Shown here: positions 1 through 9,200 of the stretch, piece by piece
Layout of the letters: each line of letters starts with the position of its first letter
How positions within the stretch are numbered: the first letter of the stretch is position 1
Source of the DNA: Bythopirellula sp.
Lineage (GTDB): Bacteria; Planctomycetota; Planctomycetia; Pirellulales; Lacipirellulaceae
Length of the DNA: 33,800 nt
Direction: 5' to 3'
NCBI GenBank assembly: GCA_028285205.1
Contig: JANQQA010000308.1
Span: 1 to 33,800, forward strand
Notes under the pieces: generated by a model
Databases searched by the model: none
The model's input: only the letters and a program-made list of their open reading frames with translations
What the model was told of the DNA's origin: nothing
Position numbers and translations under genes: made by a program

Positions 1-2238
1 GTCTCCGCGATCACCGCCACGGTCGCGATCGCCCCCGCGGTCACGATCACCGCGATCTCGGTCTCCGCCTCGGCCGCGATCGCCCCGTTCGGCACGCTCG
101 ACGACACGCTCTTCACCGTCGTCCGACGCGTCCGCGAATTCATCTTCGATGCCTAACTCTTCCAGGGCACGCCGCCGGCTTAGCTTCACACGGTCTTGCT
201 CATCAATGTCGATGACAATGACCTTCATCGGATCGCCGACTTTGCAGATATCATCCACGCTGGAAACGTATCCGTTGGACATTTCGCTGATGTGGACCAG
301 TCCATCGCGCCCAGGCAAGATCTCGACGAACGCGCCAAAATCACGCACGCTGCTGACGATACCGTCATAGATCTTGCCGATTTGAGCGGTCGCCGTGCAG
401 GCTTCCACCCGCGTCATAGCGGCTTTGGCCGCATCGCCGTTCAGGGCACCGACCACGACCGTGCCGTCATCTTCCACGTCGATCGTCGCTCCGGTTTCTT
501 CCTGGATGGCGCGGATGTTCTTACCGCCAGGTCCGATGAGCATGCCGATCTTGTCAACTTCAATCTTGGTCCGCAGCAACCGTGGAGCGTAGCGGCTGGT
601 CTCGGTGCGAGGTCGCGGGATGGCGGTAATCATCTTACGCAGGATCTCCATGCGAGCTTCGCGAGCTTGCTTGAGCGTGGCCCGCATGATTTCCTCGCTG
701 ATCCCATCGATCTTCAGATCCAACTGGATACCGGTGATACCCTCGGGAGTGCCGGCGATCTTGAAGTCCATATCACCAAAGTGATCTTCGTCTCCCAAGA
801 TGTCCGTCAGCAGTAACCAACGGCTTTCGTCTTGCTGAACGAGTCCAATGCTGATCCCGGCGACGGGATTGGATAGCGGCACGCCGGCCGCCATCAGTCC
901 CAACGTGGCGCCACACACGCTGGCCATCGACGACGAGCCGTTCGACTCCAAAATGTCGCTAATGACGCGAATGGTATACGGAAAATCTTCCGCGTCAGGA
1001 ATGATCGGCGCCACGCTACGTTCGGCCAGGGCCCCGTGCCCAATTTCGCGACGTCCCGGTCCGCGAATCGGTCGGCATTCGCCTACTGAATAGGATGGGA
1101 AGTTGTAATCCAGCATGAACTTCTTGCTGAACTCTTCGACCAAACCATCGACTCGCTGTTCGTCTCGACTGGTGCCCAGCGTGACGGTCACCAGGGCTTG
1201 TGTCTCACCCCGCTGGAAGACGGCCGAGCCGTGGGTTCGCGGCAACACATCGGTTTCGCACTCGATGGGCCGCAGGCTCGTATGATCGCGACCGTCGGGC
1301 CGCGTGCCACCCAAGATCAACTCCCGCACGACTTCGGCTTCCATATCATGCCAGGCCGAACCGAAGGCATCGCTGGTCACGGCTCCTTCGGCGTCTGGAT
1401 CTGGAATGATCGCGTCCTTGGCCTCTTGTTTGAGGGCCGAGACGGCTTCGGCGCGAGCTTGCTTGCCGTCGGTTTGCTTCGCTTCGCGGTAACGCGTGGC
1501 ATAACCATCACGAATGCGGGCCAGCAATCCATCGTCCTCGGGTGCCTCGAAGGTGATCTTCTCAGGTTGTACCCGCTCGGCCATTTGATCGATCAGGCCA
1601 ATGACTTCCTTGACGATGCCGTGGGCATACATGATGGCTTCCGCCATATCGGCCTCGGGCATTTCTTGCGCAAAGCCTTCGATCATCAAAATAGATTTGT
1701 CGCTGCCGGAAATAATGAGGTCCAACTCACTTTCTTCCAGCTGCTGGTGGGTCGGAAAGGCCACCAATTCACCATCGATCTTCGCAACTCGCACGGAGGC
1801 AAGCGGTCCTTGGAATGGCAGCGAACTGATTGCTAGCGCCCCGGCAGCGCCGTTCATGGCCAGCACGTCGCCATCGTTTTGGAGGTCGCTACTGAGAACG
1901 GCGCTTTGAATTTGAACTTCGTCATTAAAGCCCTTGGGGAACAGCGGCCGAATGGGGCGGTCCATCAGTCGGCTGGTTAGCGTTTCCTTGGTCGTCGGAC
2001 GACCCTCGCGCTTTAAAAAACCGCCTGGGAATTTCCCGGCGGCTGCCATGCGTTCTCGGTAGTCACAAGTCAACGGAAAAAAGTCCGTTCCCGGCCGCGA
2101 GGGGCCTGTGGCAACGGCCGTCAACACGACGGTGTCGCCGTACTGTACCAGCACACTGCCGGCAGCCTGCTTGGCCAATTGTCCGGTTTCCATGGACATG
2201 ACCTGTCCGCCAATTTCTTTTTCTACTCTGATCTTCAC
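1..2238 (-). CDS. pnp: Polyribonucleotide nucleotidyltransferase (PNPase), 3' end off window
   Basis: PNPase degrades RNA 3'-5' by phosphorolysis in the cytoplasm and can be part of a degradosome. The frame is open for 746 codons to the window edge. Visible in order: first RNase PH domain (about 10-140, starting KIRVEKEIGG), helical linker, second RNase PH domain (about 310-530, with GTRPDGRD, GECRPIRGPGRREIGHGAL and SNGSSSMA), KH domain (IGPGGKNIRAIQEETGA, about 570) and S1 domain (YDGIVSSVRDFGAFVE onward, about 620-690). After S1 comes an acidic stretch and then a GDRD/RGG-repeat tail from about residue 725 that runs off the window. The GTG start at 2238 is chosen because AGGA lies 8 nt upstream and the family normally begins here. 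It follows rpsO on the same strand, the conserved rpsO-pnp order. Identification is firm; the tail length is unknown. Confidence 0.97.
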   Translation of the reverse strand, partial: MKIRVEKEIGGQVMSMETGQLAKQAAGSVLVQYGDTVVLTAVATGPSRPGTDFFPLTCDYRERMAAAGKFPGGFLKREGRPTTKETLTSRLMDRPIRPLFPKGFNDEVQIQSAVLSSDLQNDGDVLAMNGAAGALAISSLPFQGPLASVRVAKIDGELVAFPTHQQLEESELDLIISGSDKSILMIEGFAQEMPEADMAEAIMYAHGIVKEVIGLIDQMAERVQPEKITFEAPEDDGLLARIRDGYATRYREAKQTDGKQARAEAVSALKQEAKDAIIPDPDAEGAVTSDAFGSAWHDMEAEVVRELILGGTRPDGRDHTSLRPIECETDVLPRTHGSAVFQRGETQALVTVTLGTSRDEQRVDGLVEEFSKKFMLDYNFPSYSVGECRPIRGPGRREIGHGALAERSVAPIIPDAEDFPYTIRVISDILESNGSSSMASVCGATLGLMAAGVPLSNPVAGISIGLVQQDESRWLLLTDILGDEDHFGDMDFKIAGTPEGITGIQLDLKIDGISEEIMRATLKQAREARMEILRKMITAIPRPRTETSRYAPRLLRTKIEVDKIGMLIGPGGKNIRAIQEETGATIDVEDDGTVVVGALNGDAAKAAMTRVEACTATAQIGKIYDGIVSSVRDFGAFVEILPGRDGLVHISEMSNGYVSSVDDICKVGDPMKVIVIDIDEQDRVKLSRRRALEELGIEDEFADASDDGEERVVERAERGDRGRGGDRDRGDRDRGGDRDRGGDRGD

Positions 2239-2622
2239 TACTTGTTTCCTAATCCAACAATAACTTCACTTCTCAACAACATGGAGACAGCTCCTTCGTC
2301 ACCACAGACGAAAAAGCTAGTGGGACTCACACTGACAAGGCAACTGAATCGCCAACGAATGTCGAATGAGTGGACTCAATTCGCGGCGACAACCACGTCA
2401 GATGCGAAGCACGCTTGGAGCGTGCGGCCGGAGGGCAGAAGCACACCAAGCCAGTGAGTTGAGGAACGAAACGCCCAAAGTGCTGTTCCGCCAACTCGGC
2501 GTCGACCTTACCTCCTTCTTTTCAACGATCTTCCAAGTTACGCCGCCAATATGCCGGCCATTCGCCGCGGCGCTTGCAAGCAGCCGCAGGCTACAACGGA
2601 TCGTGACTGAGGTCGAAGAATC
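2239..2622 (-). other. rpsO-pnp intergenic leader (384 nt)
   Basis: No convincing gene lies between rpsO and pnp. On the minus strand there is a strong ribosome-binding-like AAGGAGGT (2510-2517) with no ATG/GTG at normal spacing, and a compact hairpin at 2409-2425 (GCACGCT, loop CCA, AGCGTGC). In several bacteria this interval carries the RNase III site through which PNPase represses its own mRNA. That is family knowledge; nothing here proves it. Confidence 0.4.
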
Positions 2623-2892
2623 CTATTTTCGAATGCCTAGGCGACCAATCAGGTCCAAGTAGGCTTGAGGATCATGGCGTCGCACGTAATCGAGCAATCC
2701 TCGGCGTCGGCTGACCATGCGTAACAGCCCGCGACGACTCGAGTAATCCTTCTTATTGGAGCGCATATGCTCGGTGATGTGATTGATACGCTTGGTTAAA
2801 ATAGCAATTTGAACCGCGGAAGACCCAGTGTCATTGTCAGAAGTTTTGAACTCCTGGATGGCTTGCGTCTTCAATTCTTTGGTAGTGGTCAT
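2623..2892 (-). CDS. rpsO: 30S ribosomal protein S15
   Basis: S15 binds 16S rRNA early in 30S assembly and contacts 23S rRNA in the 70S ribosome. The 89-residue product starting at ATG 2892 (MTTTKELKTQAIQEF) has exactly the usual S15 length and motifs: TGSSAVQIAILTKRINHIT, the loop around HMRSNKKDYSSRRGLL and the end RRRGLLDYVRR. The reading frame stays open 27 codons further upstream, but that extension has no S15 similarity and would make the protein abnormally long, so the internal ATG is preferred. No clear Shine-Dalgarno sequence precedes it. It is transcribed toward pnp, probably in one operon. In other bacteria S15 represses its own translation through its leader; no such structure could be confirmed here. 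Confidence 0.97.
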   Translation of the reverse strand: MTTTKELKTQAIQEFKTSDNDTGSSAVQIAILTKRINHITEHMRSNKKDYSSRRGLLRMVSRRRGLLDYVRRHDPQAYLDLIGRLGIRK

Positions 2893-3385
2893 GTTAATTG
2901 GCACTTTAACCGGCGGACCGGCCTCACTCGATTGATTCCAATGTACCCGATCGTTGAGCTCGAAAGTCGGCAACCGTCATTGAGACCAGATTGGCCTCTC
3001 ACCCATCGACCGCGGATGAGTGTGGCGGTTGGGTCTGCAACTATCTCTCTGTCGCTTACTCGCTGTCTCTTTCACTCCGTCACTGTCTATCGCCGCCCGT
3101 TGTGCCGGCACGATATCGGCCAGCACGGCTCGACAAGCAGAAAATAGTATCGCATTGACTGGAACTCGCAACCGCAGATTGCCGTTTCGACCCCGCCCAG
3201 CAGGGATTTACGGGGTTTCGCGGGTCACCTGTCCCGCGGCAAGAAACCGGTCGCCTGTCTCGATCTGCCGCGCAATGGTAAAAAGCAGGCTAATGGCTGC
3301 CGGACGGAGCTGTCCGAACGGCCTATCCTGCCACCGAACGCAACGACTGACCATCCGATTTCCCGCCTAACGGATCGAAACGACG
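2893..3385. other. Divergent intergenic region upstream of rpsO and the duplicated membrane protein
   Basis: 493 bp without a supportable gene. It must hold the promoters of rpsO (leftward) and of the membrane-protein gene (rightward). The only promoter-like pair noticed is on the minus strand, TTGCGA (3166-3171) and TACTAT (3144-3149) with a 16-nt spacer, which would give rpsO a leader of about 250 nt. This is weak evidence. Short ORFs here have no recognisable product. Confidence 0.3.
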
Positions 3386-4504
3386 ATGAAGGGTCTTCCA
3401 TTCGTATTGACTTTCACGGCCTTAACTTTCGTGTCGTGGGGCGCCTACGGTCCCGTGCTGCACCATGGCGCTGTGGCCCTGGATCATGACAGCATGCGAG
3501 CGTTTGTGGGGGTGGGATTCGCCTATTTCCTGATCGCCGTGCTGCTGCCCCTGTTTATTCTCAAGCGGAGTGGGGAAAGTGGGCAATGGACGGTGACTGG
3601 GATAGTTTACTCGTTGGTGGCCGGCGCCGTGGGTGCCGTCGGAGCCTTGGGGGTGATTCTGGCACTCGGATATGGCGGAAAGACCGTGTACGTCATGCCG
3701 TTGGTTTTCGGCTTCGCACCGGTCGTAAATACGCTCGTCACGGCCACCATGAGTCGCACGTTCAATCAAATCCGGCCAATTTTTATTGGCGGCATCGTGG
3801 CCGCAGCCCTCGGTGCTGGCGGTGTGTTGTTCTTCAAGCCCGTTGCCCAGCCAGCGGCGGCGCCCGAGCAACAAGCGTCGGCCGAGTCTGGCGTCGAGAA
3901 GACCGCTCAGGACGCTGGCGCGGCTGAATCGGGTGCCAACGATGAGCAGCAAGACCCAACGGGGCAAGAAACGGCGAAGGCGGCGACCACCAGCCTGGTT
4001 GGCATCATCATTTCCGTCATCATCGCGGCCCTTTGCTGGGGCGCGTACGGCCCGATGCTGCACATTGGCCAAGGGAAAATGGGCGGCAGTCGTTTGCGGC
4101 CATTTGCCTGCGTGGGCATCTCGTATTTTGTGATCGCCGTCGCAGTACCACTGGTCTTGATCTACTCTCGGACGTCGGCCTCTGGCAGCTGGGACCCCAT
4201 CGGGATGATTTGGTCTTTCTTGGCCGGGGTCGCTGGAGCCGTTGGCGCGCTGGGAGTCATTCTGGCCTTCAACGCCGGAGGCAAACCGTACTACGTGATG
4301 CCACTGATCTTTGGCATGGCACCGGTCGTCAACACGTTCATCTCGCTCAGCGAAGCGGGAACCTGGTCTCAAGTGCAGTGGATGTTCTGGGTTAGTCTGG
4401 CGGTCGTCATCGCGGGAGCGGTCACTGTATTGCTCAACGCGCCCAAGCCCGCGCCCAAACCAAAGCCGGCAGCGGCTCCGGCCGAAGCCTCGCCGATTGG
4501 TTGA
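3386..4504 (+). CDS. Integral membrane protein of two tandem homologous halves, DMT-transporter-like
   Basis: A 372-residue membrane protein of unknown substrate. It consists of two clearly related halves (about 1-150 and 205-355). Both contain WGAYGPxLHxG, then a helix with YFxIAV, then AGxxGAxGALGVILA, GGKxxYVMPL and FGxAPVVNT, followed by a last hydrophobic helix. Each half has about four or five predicted membrane segments. The linker (about 153-203) is rich in Ala, Glu and Gln and probably soluble; the C-terminus is Pro/Lys/Ala-rich. Duplicated bundles of this kind are typical of drug/metabolite-transporter-like carriers, so transport is inferred from architecture only. The start is ATG 3386, with no strong ribosome binding site. 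The gene stands alone between divergent rpsO and the convergent methyltransferase gene. Confidence 0.85.
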   Translation: MKGLPFVLTFTALTFVSWGAYGPVLHHGAVALDHDSMRAFVGVGFAYFLIAVLLPLFILKRSGESGQWTVTGIVYSLVAGAVGAVGALGVILALGYGGKTVYVMPLVFGFAPVVNTLVTATMSRTFNQIRPIFIGGIVAAALGAGGVLFFKPVAQPAAAPEQQASAESGVEKTAQDAGAAESGANDEQQDPTGQETAKAATTSLVGIIISVIIAALCWGAYGPMLHIGQGKMGGSRLRPFACVGISYFVIAVAVPLVLIYSRTSASGSWDPIGMIWSFLAGVAGAVGALGVILAFNAGGKPYYVMPLIFGMAPVVNTFISLSEAGTWSQVQWMFWVSLAVVIAGAVTVLLNAPKPAPKPKPAAAPAEASPIG

Positions 4505-4567
4505 ACACGACTGTGTTTAGCCATCGGCCTTCGTCGTACTCGATCAACCAATACTCTTTCCCAATTT

Positions 4568-4598
4568 GTTTAGCCGTTAGCCATAGGCGCACGCGTAC
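4568..4598 (+). repeat. Copy of a dispersed TTTAGC-GTTAGCC-AGGCG intergenic motif
   Basis: The stretch reads GTTTAGCCGTTAGCC followed by ATAGGCGCACGCGTAC. It closely matches the arm of the inverted repeat at 14302-14328, and shorter relatives occur at 19242-19261 and 25963-25977. All copies lie between genes. Confidence 0.5.
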
Positions 4599-4660
4599 AG
4601 CGCCTCAACTCCACCTACAACGTCTGCAACTCGCCTTGTTCACGGGGCCATCAGCATTCA

Positions 4661-5842
4661 CTATTCTGCCGACGCCGAATTCAGCGGCTTGCGTCCACAA
4701 GCAACGAAGTAACGCGACGATTCAAAAATCGCGATATCTTCCAGCACATGCTGAAAGTAAGCGGCATACCATTTCGGTTTCTTGGTCACCACCAGCAGTG
4801 CGCCGCCAGGGCGTAGCGTCGCCAAAGCCGTGTCGACGAAGTGCTGGGAAATCGTGTCTTCGCCAAAGTACGGCGGGTTTGCCAGGGCTACGTCGATGGG
4901 CACGGGCAGTTGCAGATCCCCCTCGGCGTTCCATACCGGCCGGATGTTGTCCAGCGAATTCAGCTGGGCACCGCGTTTCAGGCATTCAATGGCTCGCGCA
5001 TTGGAGTCCACGCCGAAGACCAATCCGCTAGTCTTGAAGGCCGACGCCAAGGACAGCGTGCCGGCCCCACAGCCCATATCCAATACGTTGTCTTGGCTAC
5101 CGATTTCGGCGGCCAACATCAGCTGCCTTGCGCCGGCATCGGCCCGACGATGCGCGAACACACCTGGTCGGCTGACCGCTTGGATCAACCGATCTTCGTC
5201 GTCGCGGAACGCAAACTCGCACGCAAACTCCTTGAGCTTGCGTGGTGCGGACGTTTTGCGAGCCCAGTAGACGCAGCCTTTGGCTTGCCGACTACAACTG
5301 ACCTTGTCAAACAGTGCCTGCAACTGCTCATGGAGCCAACTGTCCTTGGCATTGTCCACGCTGGCAACCAAGTGACCTCCGGTCGCCAGGCGTCGGTGCG
5401 CCTGCTGCAACAGATCGCGTGTCAATTCGGCCTCGCCGCGTTTCAGCACGGGGACAGCCACCAAGTCAACTTCGGCCTCCGGTAGATCGGCACCACACAG
5501 CACTTCAATCGACTCCGGCACACACAGACTCGCCTGGGCAGCATCGTGCAGATCCAAATACCAGGCTGCCGCGGTCTCGCAAGTTGGCTGCTGCGTCAGC
5601 CAGCCAGCAACCTGAGCGCGCCCCGGCGAGACGACCAGAGCCCGACGTCCAGAGACACCAGTTACTGCGACACCGGATGTTGCAACGCTGGAGCCAGCGA
5701 CGCTTGGCCAATGAGCGAGCATCAGTTGCTCCGTCGGCAATGGCGGCAGTGCTGCCGGAGAATCTGCCGCTGGCGAGTCTGCAGCTGGCGAATCTGGTTG
5801 TGGCGAATCTGGAGACGAGGGTGAAGTCAACTTGGATCCCAA
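4661..5842 (-). CDS. RsmC/RlmG-like class I SAM-dependent methyltransferase
   Basis: Probably an rRNA guanine-N2 methyltransferase. The C-terminal domain carries the SAM-binding motif DMGCGAGTLSLASAF (from residue 255), an acidic SAM-ribose residue in GVDSNARA, and NPPY (322-325), the signature of enzymes that methylate an exocyclic amino group. RPGGALLVVTKK and an aromatic-rich end follow. Residues about 85-200 form the degenerate N-terminal half seen in two-domain RsmC/RlmG proteins. The first 35 residues are a low-complexity run of DSPAA-type repeats encoded by 15-nt DNA repeats (about 5755-5820), unlikely to be folded. The true start may therefore be internal, for example the Met of MLAHWPSVAG. 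The exact rRNA target cannot be told. It is convergent with the membrane-protein gene and divergent from the giant protein. Confidence 0.82.
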   Translation of the reverse strand: MGSKLTSPSSPDSPQPDSPAADSPAADSPAALPPLPTEQLMLAHWPSVAGSSVATSGVAVTGVSGRRALVVSPGRAQVAGWLTQQPTCETAAAWYLDLHDAAQASLCVPESIEVLCGADLPEAEVDLVAVPVLKRGEAELTRDLLQQAHRRLATGGHLVASVDNAKDSWLHEQLQALFDKVSCSRQAKGCVYWARKTSAPRKLKEFACEFAFRDDEDRLIQAVSRPGVFAHRRADAGARQLMLAAEIGSQDNVLDMGCGAGTLSLASAFKTSGLVFGVDSNARAIECLKRGAQLNSLDNIRPVWNAEGDLQLPVPIDVALANPPYFGEDTISQHFVDTALATLRPGGALLVVTKKPKWYAAYFQHVLEDIAIFESSRYFVACGRKPLNSASAE

Positions 5843-6252
5843 TTCAGATAACGGGCGCTAGCGGCGACGATCGGGGCGCTCAGTCGAGCAGATCGGCGCG
5901 GTTGAAGCCTACCAGCGTAGGAGGGTCGCTGGCGGCTGACCAGGGCCAGCACGAAGACGGCCCTGTGAGGCTGAACGGAGTCCCCTAGACCATGCTGGAA
6001 AGGGCTCATACGATGGGCATCCGGTGGGGAGACGGACCGCGACGCTGCCTTTGGGTGTTCGGAAGCCCAGCGCCTTGAAACTGGCGACGCCTTGAAAACT
6101 GGTGACGTCCTGAAACTTGGCAGTGTCCGGTGCACCAGTCCAAACATCCAACCCGCATATTCTGATTCGAATAGCTGGTGGACTTCCTCCCTCCTGCTCC
6201 TGGTCAGCGCCATTTCGTTCGCCGCGAGGCGGTGCTGGCTTGATAACGGCGG
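5843..6252. other. Divergent intergenic region with a short tandem repeat
   Basis: About 410 bp between the methyltransferase and the giant protein. It contains three imperfect 17-18-nt tandem units (6071-6087, 6088-6105, 6106-6123), each built on CGCCTTGAAACTGGCGA. Overlapping ORFs on both strands have compositionally odd, unrecognisable translations, and I do not call them genes. Promoters for the two flanking genes are expected here but none is clear. Confidence 0.4.
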
Positions 6253-9200
6253 GTGTGCGTTTGCCCTTTCTCCCGAAAATGGTACTTGCGTGTGGACGAG
6301 CGTAGCGGCGATGCCCAGGAATCGATAGACGCGGAACTGGTTCAAGTTCTGGGCTACCTCAACTTTTCATCGGGCAAGGTGGACCCGAAGACGCTGGCTG
6401 CCCTGAATCGCATCTATGCGCATGCCCTGCCGGGAGGCCCCTTTGAAGGCATGCCGGCCTGGCTGCAGATCCAACAATGGCTGCAAGACGCCTTGGCCCG
6501 CCTGCACGAATCCAATCCCGCGTTCTCCAACTGCGATCAGGCCGCCGCCCTGATCGAGCTGCTGTGGCTTAACTTCTTGCCAGCCTACCTCGATTTTCAT
6601 CGAGACCTGCTGTTCCATCAGGAGCCCGAAGGCATCTTCAATGGGTTCTTTTTGGGCCGGGCCATGGAAGCCGCCCTGCAACAAGGCGGCCCCTGGGATG
6701 AAACTGAACGCATCGTCTCGGGCGCGATCCGGCAGATCAACGATTACGTTGGCTATCGTCCGGTCGCCGTGCTGGAGGGACGCAACCTGGAACCCTATCC
6801 GCACGAGTGGGTGCGGCCAATACCGATCTATCTGGCCGGTGTGGGAGCCACCAGTGGACCCTATCACGAAGTCGTCCAACGCTGCATCGCGATCCTGGAA
6901 GAAACCCCGCAAGACATTTTGACCAGCGCCAGCTTGGATTTGTCCTTGCTAGAAGAACTGTCGGTCGACCCGCGCGCCTACGACTTCGATCATCCGGTCA
7001 ACCAACGGCCGAATTACCACTTCGGTCAGTGGGATCCACATCGAATCGACGAAGCCGGAAACTATCGCCGTTTCGTTGTCCAGCAAGTGACTTTGGACGC
7101 GCTGCTGGCGCGGACAGTCGAGTACTCACAGATTCCCAAAGACGAATTGGTGACCGAAGCGGCGGCCGTGCTGGCGGGGACCATTCTGATGGCGGCGGGA
7201 ATCTGCGGCTCGGGCCCCGGAGCGTTTGCATCTACCGTTTCCATCACGGAACTACTCGGCCCGATCGCGCGCTATCGGGACGAATTCTACGAACAGTTGT
7301 TGGAACGTTTGGAGCCTGAGCACGTCCAGCGGCTGGTCCAAGAACGTGAGATCCGACGGCAACCCTTGGGCGGCGCACGACAACATCTAAACACACATCT
7401 GGCCAAACATCGGGCCAGTCAGCTGGAGCATGTGCAACTGGCCCGCCTGTTTGCGCGAATGGGACATGCGGCGGCGGCCAAGGAGCAGTCGGATTTTGTC
7501 CCCGTACCGGCTGCCCGCATCGTTTCGCGCATCGATTGCATGATGACCGCTGCCGACCATCACTTGCAGCGTGGTGAACTGGATCAGGCGGCCGCCATCT
7601 CGCCTCAAGTGATGGACTTGGTACACCGTGGCATCGAATGCGGTGCCATTGTGGACCCGTGGAACATCTTGGGTTTTGCCGGCAATTTTTCGCCTTTCAC
7701 AGGACCCGACGCGGCCGTCCACGACCATCGAGTTGAAGATTTGGTGCAGTTGCTGGAGTTCGTGTTCGCTCTGCAGTCGCGTATCTGGCGCGAGGCGGCG
7801 GCCGCAGGGCGGCAAGACCTGTGCACCGAGATTGAACGGCAGTTGCGGGAGGCGGCTCATTGGTGGCGGCAGTTCGCGGCCCATGAAGTCAGCGACGTCG
7901 ACGCCACGGATCCTGTGGAAACGCTGGAGTCCGCGGTTCTGGTGGCCAAGGCGCTAAGCCTGTGGCATGCCGGCGACGCGGCCGCCGGAGACATCAAATT
8001 CTGGGCCGAGCACGCTGAACTATTCGATTCACCGAAAGCCTACGCTTTGGTGGTTGAATCATTGCTGGAACGCCGGGACTTTGTGGCCTCCATGGCCTTG
8101 CTTGTGCACTGGCTTAGCCAAGGTGAGCGGGTTGGTCTACAGCAGGGAGAGGATTCGTTTTCCGACCTGGCGCGGCGCTGGCTGCAGCAGCTGGATCATC
8201 ACCTGCAATCGGGCAATTCACAGCCCGCCGTGGACTGGCAGATTGCGCAAAAATTCCTGGACTATATGGAAGCCAATGCGGGGCATTTTTGGCTAGCTCC
8301 CGAATTCCGCTTGCAGCGCGGCGCGATGGACGAGCTGAACATCTCCGAACTGCAGGATGATGATTTTGAATTGCTCGAATCCGACGAGGATGCGGGGGAC
8401 GAAGACGCCGGGATTTTCGACGCGGCATACGAAGATGTGGTGTACAACGATAGCACCGACGATGGCGTGGAAAGCGAAGTCCCACCGGAGGACGATGGTA
8501 CCACTACCACGGAGTTGCTGGACGAATCGAATCGCTTGCATCAGCATGTGACTTTTCTGACGGCCCTGGCGCAAATGTGGAAGGGTGCCGCGCTGAGCCC
8601 GCACCTAAGAGCCGAAATCATGGCCGGACAGGTGCCGCCTGACGAAAGAACGGCTGGCTCCGGTGAAGAAGTCGACAATTCGCTGCTGGTCGCCATGGAA
8701 GGCTGGGCTGCGCAAGCGGCGGAAAATCGCCGCGGCTTGCTGCGACTGCTGCAGCAGGTGGCCGCTTACCAAATCCCCAAGACGAGCGCCGACCATGATG
8801 CCATGTCGCGCTACGATCGGCAGCGGCTGGTCAAAGAATCGCTGCTGGAGCGGATCATCAGTACGGCCGTGGAAACAGCGGACGCTCGCCGATTGCTGCT
8901 AGCCAATCTTTCGGCTTGCCGGGACATCGCGCCCTCGGTTGCTAGAGAACTCAAAGGATTGCACGAGGATGATCGGCTGGCGATTGAAATAGTCGGCAGC
9001 CTGCTGCACGGCAAAACTGACCAGGTCGAAACGCAGTTTTCGCGTCTCATCACAGCCCTGCGTTCGAAAAAGCTGCTGTATATCCCTCTAGCCCGCGGAG
9101 GCGATCCGGCGCTGATCTATAGCGTGCGTCTGAGACGCCGCATCCTATCGCACCTGCTTACCTGGTTGCCGCGGCAAGGTTATTTTTACCAAGGCTGTCA

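Noticed and set aside
196..816. Long plus-strand open frames across the pnp region (also 1198-1836)
   Set aside because: They lie opposite the unmistakable pnp frame and their translations have no family features.
5827..6345. Minus-strand frame of 172 codons upstream of the methyltransferase
   Set aside because: It overlaps the methyltransferase start and the giant protein start, has low-complexity content caused by the tandem repeat, and no recognisable domain.
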